Source of the DNA: 66-474 sp035281745 | GTDB taxonomy: Bacteria > Pseudomonadota > Gammaproteobacteria > Xanthomonadales > Rhodanobacteraceae | DNA length: 64,000 nt | Direction of reading: 5' to 3' | Assembly (NCBI GenBank): GCA_035281745.1 | Contig: DATEDI010000006.1 | Coordinates: forward strand, 1 to 64,000 | In this document: one piece after another, positions 35,207 through 43,105 of the stretch | How positions within the stretch are numbered: position 1 is the stretch's first letter | How the letters are laid out: each line of letters opens with the position of its first letter | Notes under the pieces: model-generated | What the model was told of the DNA's origin: nothing | Databases searched by the model: none | What the model saw: only the letters and a program-made list of their open reading frames with translations | Program-made: the position numbers and the translations under genes

Positions 35207-35412
35207 TGCGAAACCCTCTACCACCCGGCCGGAACCTGCAAGATGGGCGTCGACGCGATGGCAGCGGTCGATCCGGAGTTGCGCGTGCGCGGCGTCGACG
35301 GATTGCGCGTGGTCCGTGCGTCGATCATGCCCACGCTCATCGGCGGCAACACCAACACGCGACCACCATGATTGCCGAAAAAGCCGCGGACATGATCCGC
35401 CGGGCACACTGA
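35207..35412 (+). pseudogene. C-terminal remnant of a GMC oxidoreductase
   Basis: Frame one reads ETLYHPAGTCKMGVDAMAAVDPELRV, then RGVDGLRVVRASIMPTLIGG and NTN, the conserved end of FAD-dependent GMC oxidoreductases. Near 35358 the frame breaks: removing AC from AACACCAACACGCGACC restores ATTMIAEKAADMIRRAH and its stop at 35410-35412. The N-terminal FAD-binding part is absent; 35035-35206 holds nothing recognisable. It is therefore a truncated, frameshifted relic. Confidence 0.8.
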
Positions 35413-35538
35413 GATGCATCGATTCAAGGCGCGTGTTTGCGCGTCGCAATCCGCCGGATTCCTGAATCGTGTCTTCACGCATCGGCGACCTGCCCGTTGC
35501 TAGGTTTGAACGCGACCAGCACACAAGGAGGGGTCGAG

Positions 35539-35991
35539 ATGCCGCGCGGAGACAAATCGAGTTACACGTCCAGGCAGAAGCGAAAGGCCGAGCACATCGA
35601 AGAGGGATACGAAAAGAAGGGTGTGTCGAAAGGAGAGGCCGAGGAACGAGCCTGGCGCACGGTGAACAAGCAGGACAAGGGCGGCAAGAAGAAGTCCGGC
35701 GGCGGCAGCAAGAAACGCGCGCCGGCGAAAAAATCCGGCAGCAGCAGGAAAACGTCGTCCGGCAAGAAGTCGGCCCGGAAGTCCGCCAGCAAGAAGCGCA
35801 CGCCGGCAAAGAAATCCGGGAGCAGCCGGAAGCGCTCTGCTGCGAAAAAATCGGGTAGCGCCCGGAAGCGCAGTTCGGGCAGGAAGTCCACCGGCAAGAA
35901 GAGCAGTTCCGCCCGGAAATCCGGCGGCAGGAAACGCTCCACCGCGAAGAAATCCGGCAGCAGCCGAAAGCGCTCGTCCAGCAAAAAGTAG
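35539..35991 (+). CDS. Lysine-rich protein with histone H1-like tail
   Basis: A 150-residue very basic protein. Residues 1-46 (MPRGDKSSYTSRQKRKAEHIEEGYEKKGVS...) match a small conserved domain often labelled plasmid-stabilisation protein in databases, though that name is not evidence of function. Residues 50-150 are almost only K, R, S, A and G. The motif AKKSG[S/A]xRK[R/T]S appears four times (near 64, 90, 103 and 137), like the C-terminal tail of histone H1/HC1. It probably binds DNA without sequence specificity. An AAGGAGGGG site precedes the ATG. Confidence 0.75.
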   Translation: MPRGDKSSYTSRQKRKAEHIEEGYEKKGVSKGEAEERAWRTVNKQDKGGKKKSGGGSKKRAPAKKSGSSRKTSSGKKSARKSASKKRTPAKKSGSSRKRSAAKKSGSARKRSSGRKSTGKKSSSARKSGGRKRSTAKKSGSSRKRSSSKK

Positions 35992-36045
35992 CCAGTGCAC
36001 GGCGGCCATCCGGACCCGGATGACCCCAAGCCGCTGCGCGTCAGT

Positions 36046-37317
36046 TCAGTGGTGCGGCAGCAACGCCGTCGCGAACATCACGATCGCGGCGGCGCCCATC
36101 ACGCAGGTGGCGGCCCAGCCCAATCCTTTCAGTGCAGCCGGAACCGGAAAGCGGCCCATGGTTTTTCTGCGGCTGGCGAGCAGCATGATCAGCACCATCA
36201 ACGGCACGGCGACCACGCCATTGATGACTGCGCTCCAGTACAGCATCTTGATCGGGTCCAGCGGCGAGAAGCTGATGATCATGCCCCCGAGCGTGGCGGT
36301 GGCGATGGCGCCATAGAACAATTTGGCGCGGCCGGGTTTTTGCTCCAGCCCGGTGCGCCACCTGAATGTCTCGCCCAGCGCGAACGCAGCCGATCCCGCC
36401 AGCACCGGAATCGCGAGCATCCCTGTCCCGATGATGCCGCTGGCGAACAGCACGAACGCGAACCGGCCCGCGACCGGTTGCAATGCCATCGCTGCATCCG
36501 ACGAGGTACGGATGTCCGTTTTGCCGTGCGCGTGCAGCACTATGGCGGCTGCGAGGATGATGCAGAACGCCACGACCTCCGACAGCACCATGCCGATTAC
36601 GGTATCGAGGTAGATGCGTTTCAGCGCGCGCGAAGCCTGCGCCGGCGCGCGTTTCAATGGCGTGCGGCGCGAATCGGTCTTGATCTCGTTCGCCTCCTGC
36701 GAGCTTTGCCAGAAGAACAGGTAAGGGCTGATCGTGGTGCCCATCACCGCCACGATCCCCATCGCGTAATCCGGGCTGAACCTCACGCTCGGCCAGACCA
36801 TTTGCTTCATCACCTCCATCCACGGCACCCGGATCATCAGCACCGTGGCCACGTAGGTGAACAGGCTGAAGGTGAGCACCTTCAGGATCGGCATGTAGCG
36901 GTTCAGCGGCACGAATACCTGCAGCAGTACCGACAGCACCGCGGCCATCGCCGCATACAAAGCGGCGTGGCCCCCGAGCAGCAATTTCGTCGCGGCGCCG
37001 ATTGCGCCGATGTCGGCCGAGAGGTTGATGATGTTGGCGATGGCCAGCAATACCACCGCGGGTGCGACGATCCGGACGTGGAATTCGGATCGGAGATTTT
37101 GGGCCAGACCCGCGCCGGTGACGCGTCCCACCCGCGCGGATACTGCCTGGATGCCGATCATCAGCGGCAAGGCCAGCAAAACCGTCCACAGGATTCCGTA
37201 ACCGAACCTGGCGCCGACTTGCGAGTAGGTGGCGATGCCGCTGGGATCGTCATCGGCCGCTCCCGTGATCACGCCTGCGCCCAACCGCTTCCACCACGGC
37301 GCTGCTTGGGTCGCCAT
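36046..37317 (-). CDS. NRAMP-like metal ion transporter
   Basis: An inner-membrane cation transporter of 423 residues with about 11 helices. The TM1 motif reads DDDPSGIATYSQ (residues 22-33) instead of DPGN, and the TM6 site reads GTTISPYLFFWQ, lacking the MPH methionine that selects transition metals in classical NRAMPs. These changes resemble NRAMP-related Mg-type transporters, so magnesium or another hard cation is possible; this is inference. The ribosome-binding site lies in the loop of a small hairpin touching the ATG. Confidence 0.8.
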   Translation of the reverse strand: MATQAAPWWKRLGAGVITGAADDDPSGIATYSQVGARFGYGILWTVLLALPLMIGIQAVSARVGRVTGAGLAQNLRSEFHVRIVAPAVVLLAIANIINLSADIGAIGAATKLLLGGHAALYAAMAAVLSVLLQVFVPLNRYMPILKVLTFSLFTYVATVLMIRVPWMEVMKQMVWPSVRFSPDYAMGIVAVMGTTISPYLFFWQSSQEANEIKTDSRRTPLKRAPAQASRALKRIYLDTVIGMVLSEVVAFCIILAAAIVLHAHGKTDIRTSSDAAMALQPVAGRFAFVLFASGIIGTGMLAIPVLAGSAAFALGETFRWRTGLEQKPGRAKLFYGAIATATLGGMIISFSPLDPIKMLYWSAVINGVVAVPLMVLIMLLASRRKTMGRFPVPAALKGLGWAATCVMGAAAIVMFATALLPHH

Positions 37318-37334
37318 GACACCTTCCTTGTGTC
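37318..37334 (-). promoter_or_regulatory. Hairpin enclosing the NRAMP-like gene's ribosome-binding site
   Basis: On the minus strand GACAC-AAGGAAG-GTGTC directly precedes the ATG: a perfect 5-bp stem with the Shine-Dalgarno sequence in its 7-base loop. CTTGACAC at the same place also resembles a -35 box. The rest of the gap (37335-37558) shows no gene. Confidence 0.4.
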
Positions 37335-37558
37335 AAGTGAGTCGGGAACGTCGGGACAATATTCATCCACCGCACATGAATGGATCGCGTGCGGCGATGC
37401 CTCGCAAATCATTTGAGTGAAGCGCGGCTCTGCGGCGACAGGTCGCGCGCTTCTTCACGACGTCTGCACGTCGCGCTGGATGATCGCGATTGTCGAACAC
37501 GTATGCAGTTTCGAGCGCAACCGATTCGTTGCGGGCAGACACCGCGCGGATGTCGGGT

Positions 37559-38791
37559 TCACACGCTGCGTGTCGCCACCACCGGCGGCACCGCCGCGGC
37601 GCGCATCGCCGGCCCCAGCACCGCCAGTTGTCCGATCACCCAAAGCGCGACCGCGCCGATCGGAAGGTACGACAACGGCAGCCGCGGCAGTTCGTAGTGC
37701 ATCAGCAGGAGCAGGCTGATGCCGTATGCCATCGCCATGCCCACCACGATGCCGAACGTGACAATCAGGAAATTCTCGGTCTGGAAGTAATGCAGGATGT
37801 CGGCGCGCGTCGCACCCAGCGCGCGGCGAATGCCGATCTGCTTGCGACGTTGCGCCACCCAGAAACTGGCCAGCCCGACGATGCCGAGCCCGGTCACCAG
37901 CAACACTGCCACGATCACGCTGACCAGCATGCCGGCCATCGCGTGGTCGTCCTTGAAATAGTCGCTGCGGATCTCATCGTATCTGCGCGCATGCGTGATC
38001 ACGCGGCCGGGGTCGGCTCGCTTCAGTGTCGCGATTGCTGCAGTCAGCACGCGTTGCCGGTCCTGTGGGCGGGTGCGAATCAGATAGCTTTGATCCTTGC
38101 CCGCGCCCATGTGCAGTGGAAAGATCATCGAGTATTGCGCGGTGGCCGTGTCGTAGGCATTCGCACGCGCCAGCGTCGCCACCACGCCGACCACACGGAA
38201 GCTCGCCTTGGGTGCCAGCCAGATCAACTTGCCCAGCGGGCTTTCCTGCGGCCACAGTCGCTCAGCCAATGTGCTGCTGATGATGGTCGGCATCGGAAAG
38301 CCCTTGCCGCTCCCGTCGGCCAGGGACTTCAGTATCGCGTCCGCGTTGACGTAGTCGTCGGAGGCGAAATCCCGGCCCGAAACGAGATGGAGGCCGAGCG
38401 TCGGCAGCAAGTTCTCTCCGAAGTACGTCGCCGCATTCAGCGTGCGATGCGGTTGCGTCGGCGAAAGCATCACGCCGCCGTTCGACGAATACCCACCGAA
38501 CGGCAGCTGGTTGGTCATGCCGACCGCTTGCACACCCGGAATTTGTCGCAACGCCGCCATGTCCTCCTGGGCGCGTGCGTAACGGTCGGTGGGTGGCGCG
38601 ATCGGCGCTTGCTGGATTTGCACCAGCTCGTGTTCGGCGATGCCGCTGGGCATCTCCATGTGCTGCATGCGCTGCACGATCAGGAACACGCCATTGCAGA
38701 CGATCGCGCAGCTCAGCGCGATCTCCAGCATCAGCAGCCAGATGATCATCTTGTGCCGGCGCAGCGTGGCGAGGATGGGCAGGATGTCCAT
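37559..38791 (-). CDS. MacB/FtsX-type ABC permease (second of a pair)
   Basis: A 410-residue membrane protein with one N-terminal helix, a large periplasmic MacB_PCD-like domain (about 50-270) and three C-terminal helices containing the FtsX signature QRRKQIGIRRALGATRADIL. The ATG at 38791 follows the partner permease by one base, so the two are coupled. No ATPase, adaptor or outer-membrane gene adjoins. The last residues (ALWVIGQLAVLGPAMRAAAVPPVVATRSV) are the normal family end. Confidence 0.85.
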   Translation of the reverse strand: MDILPILATLRRHKMIIWLLMLEIALSCAIVCNGVFLIVQRMQHMEMPSGIAEHELVQIQQAPIAPPTDRYARAQEDMAALRQIPGVQAVGMTNQLPFGGYSSNGGVMLSPTQPHRTLNAATYFGENLLPTLGLHLVSGRDFASDDYVNADAILKSLADGSGKGFPMPTIISSTLAERLWPQESPLGKLIWLAPKASFRVVGVVATLARANAYDTATAQYSMIFPLHMGAGKDQSYLIRTRPQDRQRVLTAAIATLKRADPGRVITHARRYDEIRSDYFKDDHAMAGMLVSVIVAVLLVTGLGIVGLASFWVAQRRKQIGIRRALGATRADILHYFQTENFLIVTFGIVVGMAMAYGISLLLLMHYELPRLPLSYLPIGAVALWVIGQLAVLGPAMRAAAVPPVVATRSV

Positions 38792-38792
38792 G

Positions 38793-40100
38793 TCAATTGC
38801 TCTTGAGTTGCAATGCCGGCGCAACTTTGCTGGCCCGCCACGCGGGCAATATCCCGGCCAGCAGGCTGGCGCCGATGGCGAGCGCGAAGGTGGCCAGCAG
38901 CATCGCCGGGTCGAGGTGCGCCAACGCCGCGTAATCCGACGAGCGGTGTCGAACCATCCACAGACCGAGCAAGGCCAGCAGCAGACCGCCGATGCCACCA
39001 GCCAGCCCGACCACGCCGGATTCGGTCAGCAACTGCGCGAACAACGCGCGTTTGGAAGCACCCAACGCGCGCCGCACGCTGAGTTCACCCGAACGGCGCA
39101 GGAACTTCGCCAGCATCAGCCCTATGGTGTTGACCAGGCACACCAGCAGGAAGCCGAGCGCGAGCCACGCCTGCAGGCGCACGTCGCTCGGCACGACGCC
39201 GTTGTAATCGAGCCACTGCATCAGGTTGCGCAACTGCACGTTCGGCGCGCGCTGGAATCGCCCCAGCGCCTTCTGTTCTTCCGAGTAATGGACGAGGAAC
39301 TGCTTGTACGCGGCAGCCTTGGCCGGCGTGCCCAGTTCCACCCAGTACTGCAGCCACACGCAGGTCGCCGACGGATAGATGCCACCCGCGCCGCCGGTGC
39401 CATTGCCCCAGCAATCATTGGAGCCGTTGTGGTCATAGTGCAGCTCGAGCGCGGTCTGCAGCGGTATGAATACCTGGTCGTAGTAGTTGTACGAGCCCGT
39501 GGTGAGATCGTAGAAATGTGGATTGGGGCGCCAATTGTCGAGCACGCCGACGATGCGGAAGGTGGTGCCGCCGACGCGCAGCGTGCGACCCGTGCTGTCG
39601 GCGCCATTGAACAGCTTTTCATCGAGTTTGCGGGTGATCACCACGTCGCGCGCGTGCGCTTCGTCGTCGACGCCGGTCCAGCCGTGGCCGTACAGGAACG
39701 GCGCCCCGAACATCGCGAAAAAATCCGCGCTGGTGTAACGCGCTTCCACGTAGAACGGATCAAGCGTCGAAGAATCCGGCTGGATCGGCACCGCGCCGCC
39801 CGTCATCAGGGCCTGCCGGTCCGCGCGCTTCGCCCGCAGCAGATTCATGCCGTCGATCAGGGTGACCTGCAGCGGCGGCATCGTGCCCGGCATCATGCCG
39901 CGCGCGTCCTGCGGATCGATCTGTGGGTAATACAGCTCGCCGCTCTTGCCCGGCAGCGGATCGCCGGACAGCACGTGCAGCACGGTCAGCGTCGTCATCG
40001 ATGCGCCGATGCCGACCGCGATCGCCAGCACCATCAGTGCGGTCAGCACCTTGTTGCGCCTCAGGCTGCGGAATGCGAGGTCGAGGTAGTAGGCCAACAT
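38793..40100 (-). CDS. MacB/FtsX-type ABC permease (first of a pair)
   Basis: A 435-residue permease with an N-terminal helix (LTALMVLAIAVGIGASMTTLTVLHVLSG), a periplasmic domain (about 45-290) and a C-terminal FtsX domain with RRSGELSVRRALGASKRALFAQLLTESG. MacB-type permeases act as mechanotransmitters for export or envelope stress, powered by a separate or fused ATPase; none is visible here. A sigma-54 promoter and palindromic upstream site precede the gene. It ends PAWRASKVAPALQLKSN. Confidence 0.87.
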   Translation of the reverse strand: MLAYYLDLAFRSLRRNKVLTALMVLAIAVGIGASMTTLTVLHVLSGDPLPGKSGELYYPQIDPQDARGMMPGTMPPLQVTLIDGMNLLRAKRADRQALMTGGAVPIQPDSSTLDPFYVEARYTSADFFAMFGAPFLYGHGWTGVDDEAHARDVVITRKLDEKLFNGADSTGRTLRVGGTTFRIVGVLDNWRPNPHFYDLTTGSYNYYDQVFIPLQTALELHYDHNGSNDCWGNGTGGAGGIYPSATCVWLQYWVELGTPAKAAAYKQFLVHYSEEQKALGRFQRAPNVQLRNLMQWLDYNGVVPSDVRLQAWLALGFLLVCLVNTIGLMLAKFLRRSGELSVRRALGASKRALFAQLLTESGVVGLAGGIGGLLLALLGLWMVRHRSSDYAALAHLDPAMLLATFALAIGASLLAGILPAWRASKVAPALQLKSN

Positions 40101-40141
40101 GAGACGGTCCCTGCGCGATCTTCATGATCCAGCATCTGGAT

Positions 40142-40157
40142 GGCAAGAACGGTGCCA
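40142..40157 (-). promoter_or_regulatory. Sigma-54 (-24/-12) promoter
   Basis: On the minus strand TGGCAC-CGTTC-TTGC gives the sigma-54 consensus TGGCAC-N5-TTGC, with GG and GC exactly 10 bases apart. The start point would be near 40131, about 30 bases before the permease ATG at 40100. Confidence 0.7.
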
Positions 40158-40220
40158 GCGGGGCCGGAGCCATTTTGCGCGCCGATTCAACGGCTTCGAA
40201 ACCGCCGAATCGTAACAAGG

Positions 40221-40258
40221 GTGTCCGCGGACACTTTTGCACGGACAGCGGACAGTCG
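40221..40258 (-). promoter_or_regulatory. Probable enhancer-binding sites for the sigma-54 promoter
   Basis: GTGTCCGCGGACAC (40221-40234) is a perfect 14-bp palindrome about 90-100 bp upstream of the predicted start. Next to it, at 40240-40258, GGACAGCGGACAG repeats the GGACA half-site. Location and symmetry fit upstream activator sites for a bacterial enhancer-binding protein. The regulator is not identified. Confidence 0.55.
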
Positions 40259-40275
40259 AATGACCTGTCCGGCCG

Positions 40276-40845
40276 TCAGCGTTCCAGTATCGGCGCCACG
40301 CTGCCGCCCAGCACTTCGCTGACGTAGTCGAGCGCACGCTGGTTGCGCCTGGGCGTGATCGACGCGGTCGTGTCCGCCGGCACCCACAGTTCGAAATCGC
40401 GCATGTGCGCATCCATCGCGGTGGTGAGTACGCACTGGTCGCCGGCCACACCCGCCAGCACCAGGTGTTTCACCTTCAGATGTTCCAGCAAGGCCGGCAA
40501 CGGCGTCTGGAAGAAGCCCGACTGGCCGGGCTTCAGCACGAAGTAGTCGCTGTCGCGCGGCGACAGTTGCTCCGCGATGGTTGCGCCGGGCGCGCCGTTG
40601 CGGCGGCAGTACTCGATCACCTGGTCGAAGTTGGAGCGCCAGCGCCCGAAATTGTCGTTCACGTGGATCACCGGCCGCTGCAGGGCGTCGGCGCGACGGC
40701 GCAGCGCATCGATGGCGCGTACCACCGGCGACATCTGTTCCAGCAATTGATCGCTGCCCGGAAACGCAAAATCGTTGATCACGTCGATGATCAACACGGC
40801 GCTGTCGGCGAGCCCGCGGTCGTCAAGCATGTTGTCGGCGCCCAT
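40276..40845 (-). CDS. Isochorismatase-family cysteine hydrolase
   Basis: A cytosolic hydrolase of 189 residues. The catalytic triad of the family is present: Asp in LIIDVINDF, Lys in VLKPGQSGF and Cys in AGDQCVLTTAMDA. The cis-peptide GVAGDQC region is intact. Relatives act on nicotinamide, isochorismate or other amides; the substrate cannot be read from sequence. It sits upstream of the permease pair on the same strand, but the sigma-54 site lies between them. Confidence 0.85.
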   Translation of the reverse strand: MGADNMLDDRGLADSAVLIIDVINDFAFPGSDQLLEQMSPVVRAIDALRRRADALQRPVIHVNDNFGRWRSNFDQVIEYCRRNGAPGATIAEQLSPRDSDYFVLKPGQSGFFQTPLPALLEHLKVKHLVLAGVAGDQCVLTTAMDAHMRDFELWVPADTTASITPRRNQRALDYVSEVLGGSVAPILER

Positions 40846-40955
40846 GGCGATCGTCCTTGCCTGCCAGATCGCATCCTCGCCGCGTGCGCGTGTGGGTCAC
40901 GTGATCCCGGCGCGGGGCGCCAAACCGTTACTCGAAATGCAGCGACGGCGCGCGA

Positions 40956-42137
40956 TCAGTACGCCACGTTCAGCACTTCGTAGCACGCGCCCATGTTGTG
41001 GTAATCGGTCTTGCCGGCGGGGCTTTTTTCGTCGTCGTATTTGCGGCCATCGCGGGTCAGGATGCGGTACCAGCCGCCGTGTTCGTGATCGACGAAATGG
41101 GTCCACGCGTATTCCCACAGGCGCTGGTACCAGTCCCAATATTTTGCCTCGCCGGTGCGCGTCGCCAACAGCGCCGCGCAAGCCAGCGATTCAGCCTGCA
41201 CCCAGTGGTACTTGTCGTCGTCGCAGATCGAGCCGTCGGGCGCGAAGCCGTAACACAGTCCGCCGTATTGATCGTCCCATGCCCGCGTGACCGCGGTGTC
41301 GAACAGATGGCGTGCAGTCGGGAGCAGCCAGTCGGCGTCGCGATGGCGGAACAGGATCAACAGCAGCTTGGCCCATTCGGTCTGGTGGCCGGGCTGGAAG
41401 CCCCATGGCCGGAACAGGTCCTTCGGGTTGTCCTTGTGGTATTCCCAGTCGATATCCCAGTTCTGGTCGTAGTGTTCCCACACCAGGCCACCCGCCTTGG
41501 CGGCCTGGCGTCGCGTCATGTGGTCGGCGAGGGTGTACGCGCGATCGAGGTAACGCTGGTCGTGGCTGGCATCGAACGCAGTGAGCATTGCCTCGCACAT
41601 GTGCATGTTGGCGTTCTGTCCACGGTAGTTCGAGAAATTCCAGTTCGCGTCGGCCTCGTCGCGATACAGCCCGGCATCGGCGTTCCAGAAATGTTTTTCC
41701 AGCAGAGCCCAGTGTTCGTCCATCCACGCGGCCGCATCGGCGATGCCGGCCATGCGCGCATGGGCATACGCGACCAGCACGAAGGCGGCGCCGTAGCAAT
41801 GGTTGGCGGTGCCTTCCGGCTTGCCGTCGCGCAGCGTCCACGCGTAGCCGCCGGTTGCAGGGTTCCGGTGCGCGTTGCGGATGAAAGACGCACAGTGGCG
41901 CACGCCGTCGAAGTATTCGGCGCCGCCGAAAGCACGCGCGTACATCGAATAGTCGAACACGAAGCGTGCGCTCGAGACGAGGTGCCGGTGCGAACGGTCG
42001 TAGATCGTGCCGTCGTCCTTGTAGTAATGGAAGCATCCGCCAGCTGGATCGAGGCAATGCGGGTGATAGAACGCCATGGTGTCGCGGATGTGTTGGCGCA
42101 GGAAATCCGGCGAGCGAAAATCGGGAAAGTCGCTCAT
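40956..42137 (-). CDS. AGE-family sugar 2-epimerase/isomerase (probable mannose isomerase)
   Basis: An (alpha/alpha)6-barrel enzyme of 393 residues in the N-acylglucosamine 2-epimerase / YihS family. Conserved segments are RHLVSSARFVFDYS, GTANHCYGAAFVLVAYA, NMHMCEAMLTAFDAS, FQPGHQTEWAKLLL, KYHWVQAESLACAAL and KTDYHNMGACYE, with the catalytic histidines. Because it follows a PfkB sugar kinase in an ATGA-overlap operon with glycosylasparaginase, interconversion of mannose and fructose is the best guess; N-acetylglucosamine epimerisation is the alternative. It is the last gene of the operon. Confidence 0.82.
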   Translation of the reverse strand: MSDFPDFRSPDFLRQHIRDTMAFYHPHCLDPAGGCFHYYKDDGTIYDRSHRHLVSSARFVFDYSMYARAFGGAEYFDGVRHCASFIRNAHRNPATGGYAWTLRDGKPEGTANHCYGAAFVLVAYAHARMAGIADAAAWMDEHWALLEKHFWNADAGLYRDEADANWNFSNYRGQNANMHMCEAMLTAFDASHDQRYLDRAYTLADHMTRRQAAKAGGLVWEHYDQNWDIDWEYHKDNPKDLFRPWGFQPGHQTEWAKLLLILFRHRDADWLLPTARHLFDTAVTRAWDDQYGGLCYGFAPDGSICDDDKYHWVQAESLACAALLATRTGEAKYWDWYQRLWEYAWTHFVDHEHGGWYRILTRDGRKYDDEKSPAGKTDYHNMGACYEVLNVAY

Positions 42138-43105
42138 GCGTGTTGCTCCAGAAAGGCTTCGACTTCGGCGGACGCGGGCATCGCCGCGAACGAACCGGCG
42201 CGAGTCACTGCGAGCGCGCCGCAGGCGGAGGCGAAACGCAAGGTGGTGTCGAGTCGATCCGTGTCCGCGACGAAGCCTCCGAAAGTTGCCGCATCGAGGC
42301 CGGCTTGCGCGAACTGGTACAGGCATCCGCCGACGAAGGCATCGCCGGCGCCGGTGGTATCGACCGCGGGTACGGGAAACGTGCTGTGCTCGCCGCTTGC
42401 ATTCGGCGTGAACCAGCGCGTGGCGCGCTTGCCATCGGTTATGACGACGAGCTTTGCGTGCGCATTCCACAGCCGCGCAAATACCGCGTCTTCATGGCCC
42501 GTCGAGATCGCAAGGAACGCGAGTTCTTCCGCGCTCAGCTTCACGAAATCGGTCTGTTCCAGCGCGCGCCAGATCGTGGGCGCGGGATCTTCGCCGCGCG
42601 GCCACAGCGGCGGCCGCAGGTTCATGTCGTAGCTGACCAGTGCACGGGCATTGCGCGCATGCGTCATCCCTTGCAGCGTTGTCGCGGCCGAATCGGGTTC
42701 GGTCATGCTGCACGAGCCCGCGTGGAAGATCGTGCCCGTGTTGAAGACCGACGCATCGAAATCCGCGTCGCGGAACAGCAGGTCGGCCGAGGGCGGCCGG
42801 TAGAAACTGAAATCGCGTTCGCCGTTGGCGGCGTGCGAGACGAACGCCAACGCGGTGTTGGCGGCATCGGTGCGGTGCGCGTGCGAGGTGTCCACGCCGG
42901 CTGCATCGAGTTCGCGCAACAGCAGATCACCGAACATGTCGCGGCCGAACATGCCGACAAACGCAGCACGCCCGCCCAATCGCGCGACCGCGACCGAGAC
43001 GTTGGCGGGCGCGCCACCGGGGTGCGCTGTGAATACCGGCGCGGCGCCGGAAGGCTTGCCGTGGAAATCGATCAACGCCTCGCCGAAACAGCAGACGGTG
43101 TTCAT
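42134..43105 (-). CDS. PfkB-family sugar kinase (probable fructokinase)
   Basis: A ribokinase-fold kinase of 323 residues. It shows the N-terminal CFGEALIDFH, HPGGAPANVSVAVARLGG, the ATP/catalytic motif DTTGAGDAFVGG with the catalytic Asp, and NLRPPLW. The first motif pair is typical of bacterial fructokinases. It overlaps both neighbours by ATGA and would phosphorylate the fructose made by the AGE enzyme. Confidence 0.85.
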   Translation of the reverse strand: MNTVCCFGEALIDFHGKPSGAAPVFTAHPGGAPANVSVAVARLGGRAAFVGMFGRDMFGDLLLRELDAAGVDTSHAHRTDAANTALAFVSHAANGERDFSFYRPPSADLLFRDADFDASVFNTGTIFHAGSCSMTEPDSAATTLQGMTHARNARALVSYDMNLRPPLWPRGEDPAPTIWRALEQTDFVKLSAEELAFLAISTGHEDAVFARLWNAHAKLVVITDGKRATRWFTPNASGEHSTFPVPAVDTTGAGDAFVGGCLYQFAQAGLDAATFGGFVADTDRLDTTLRFASACGALAVTRAGSFAAMPASAEVEAFLEQHA

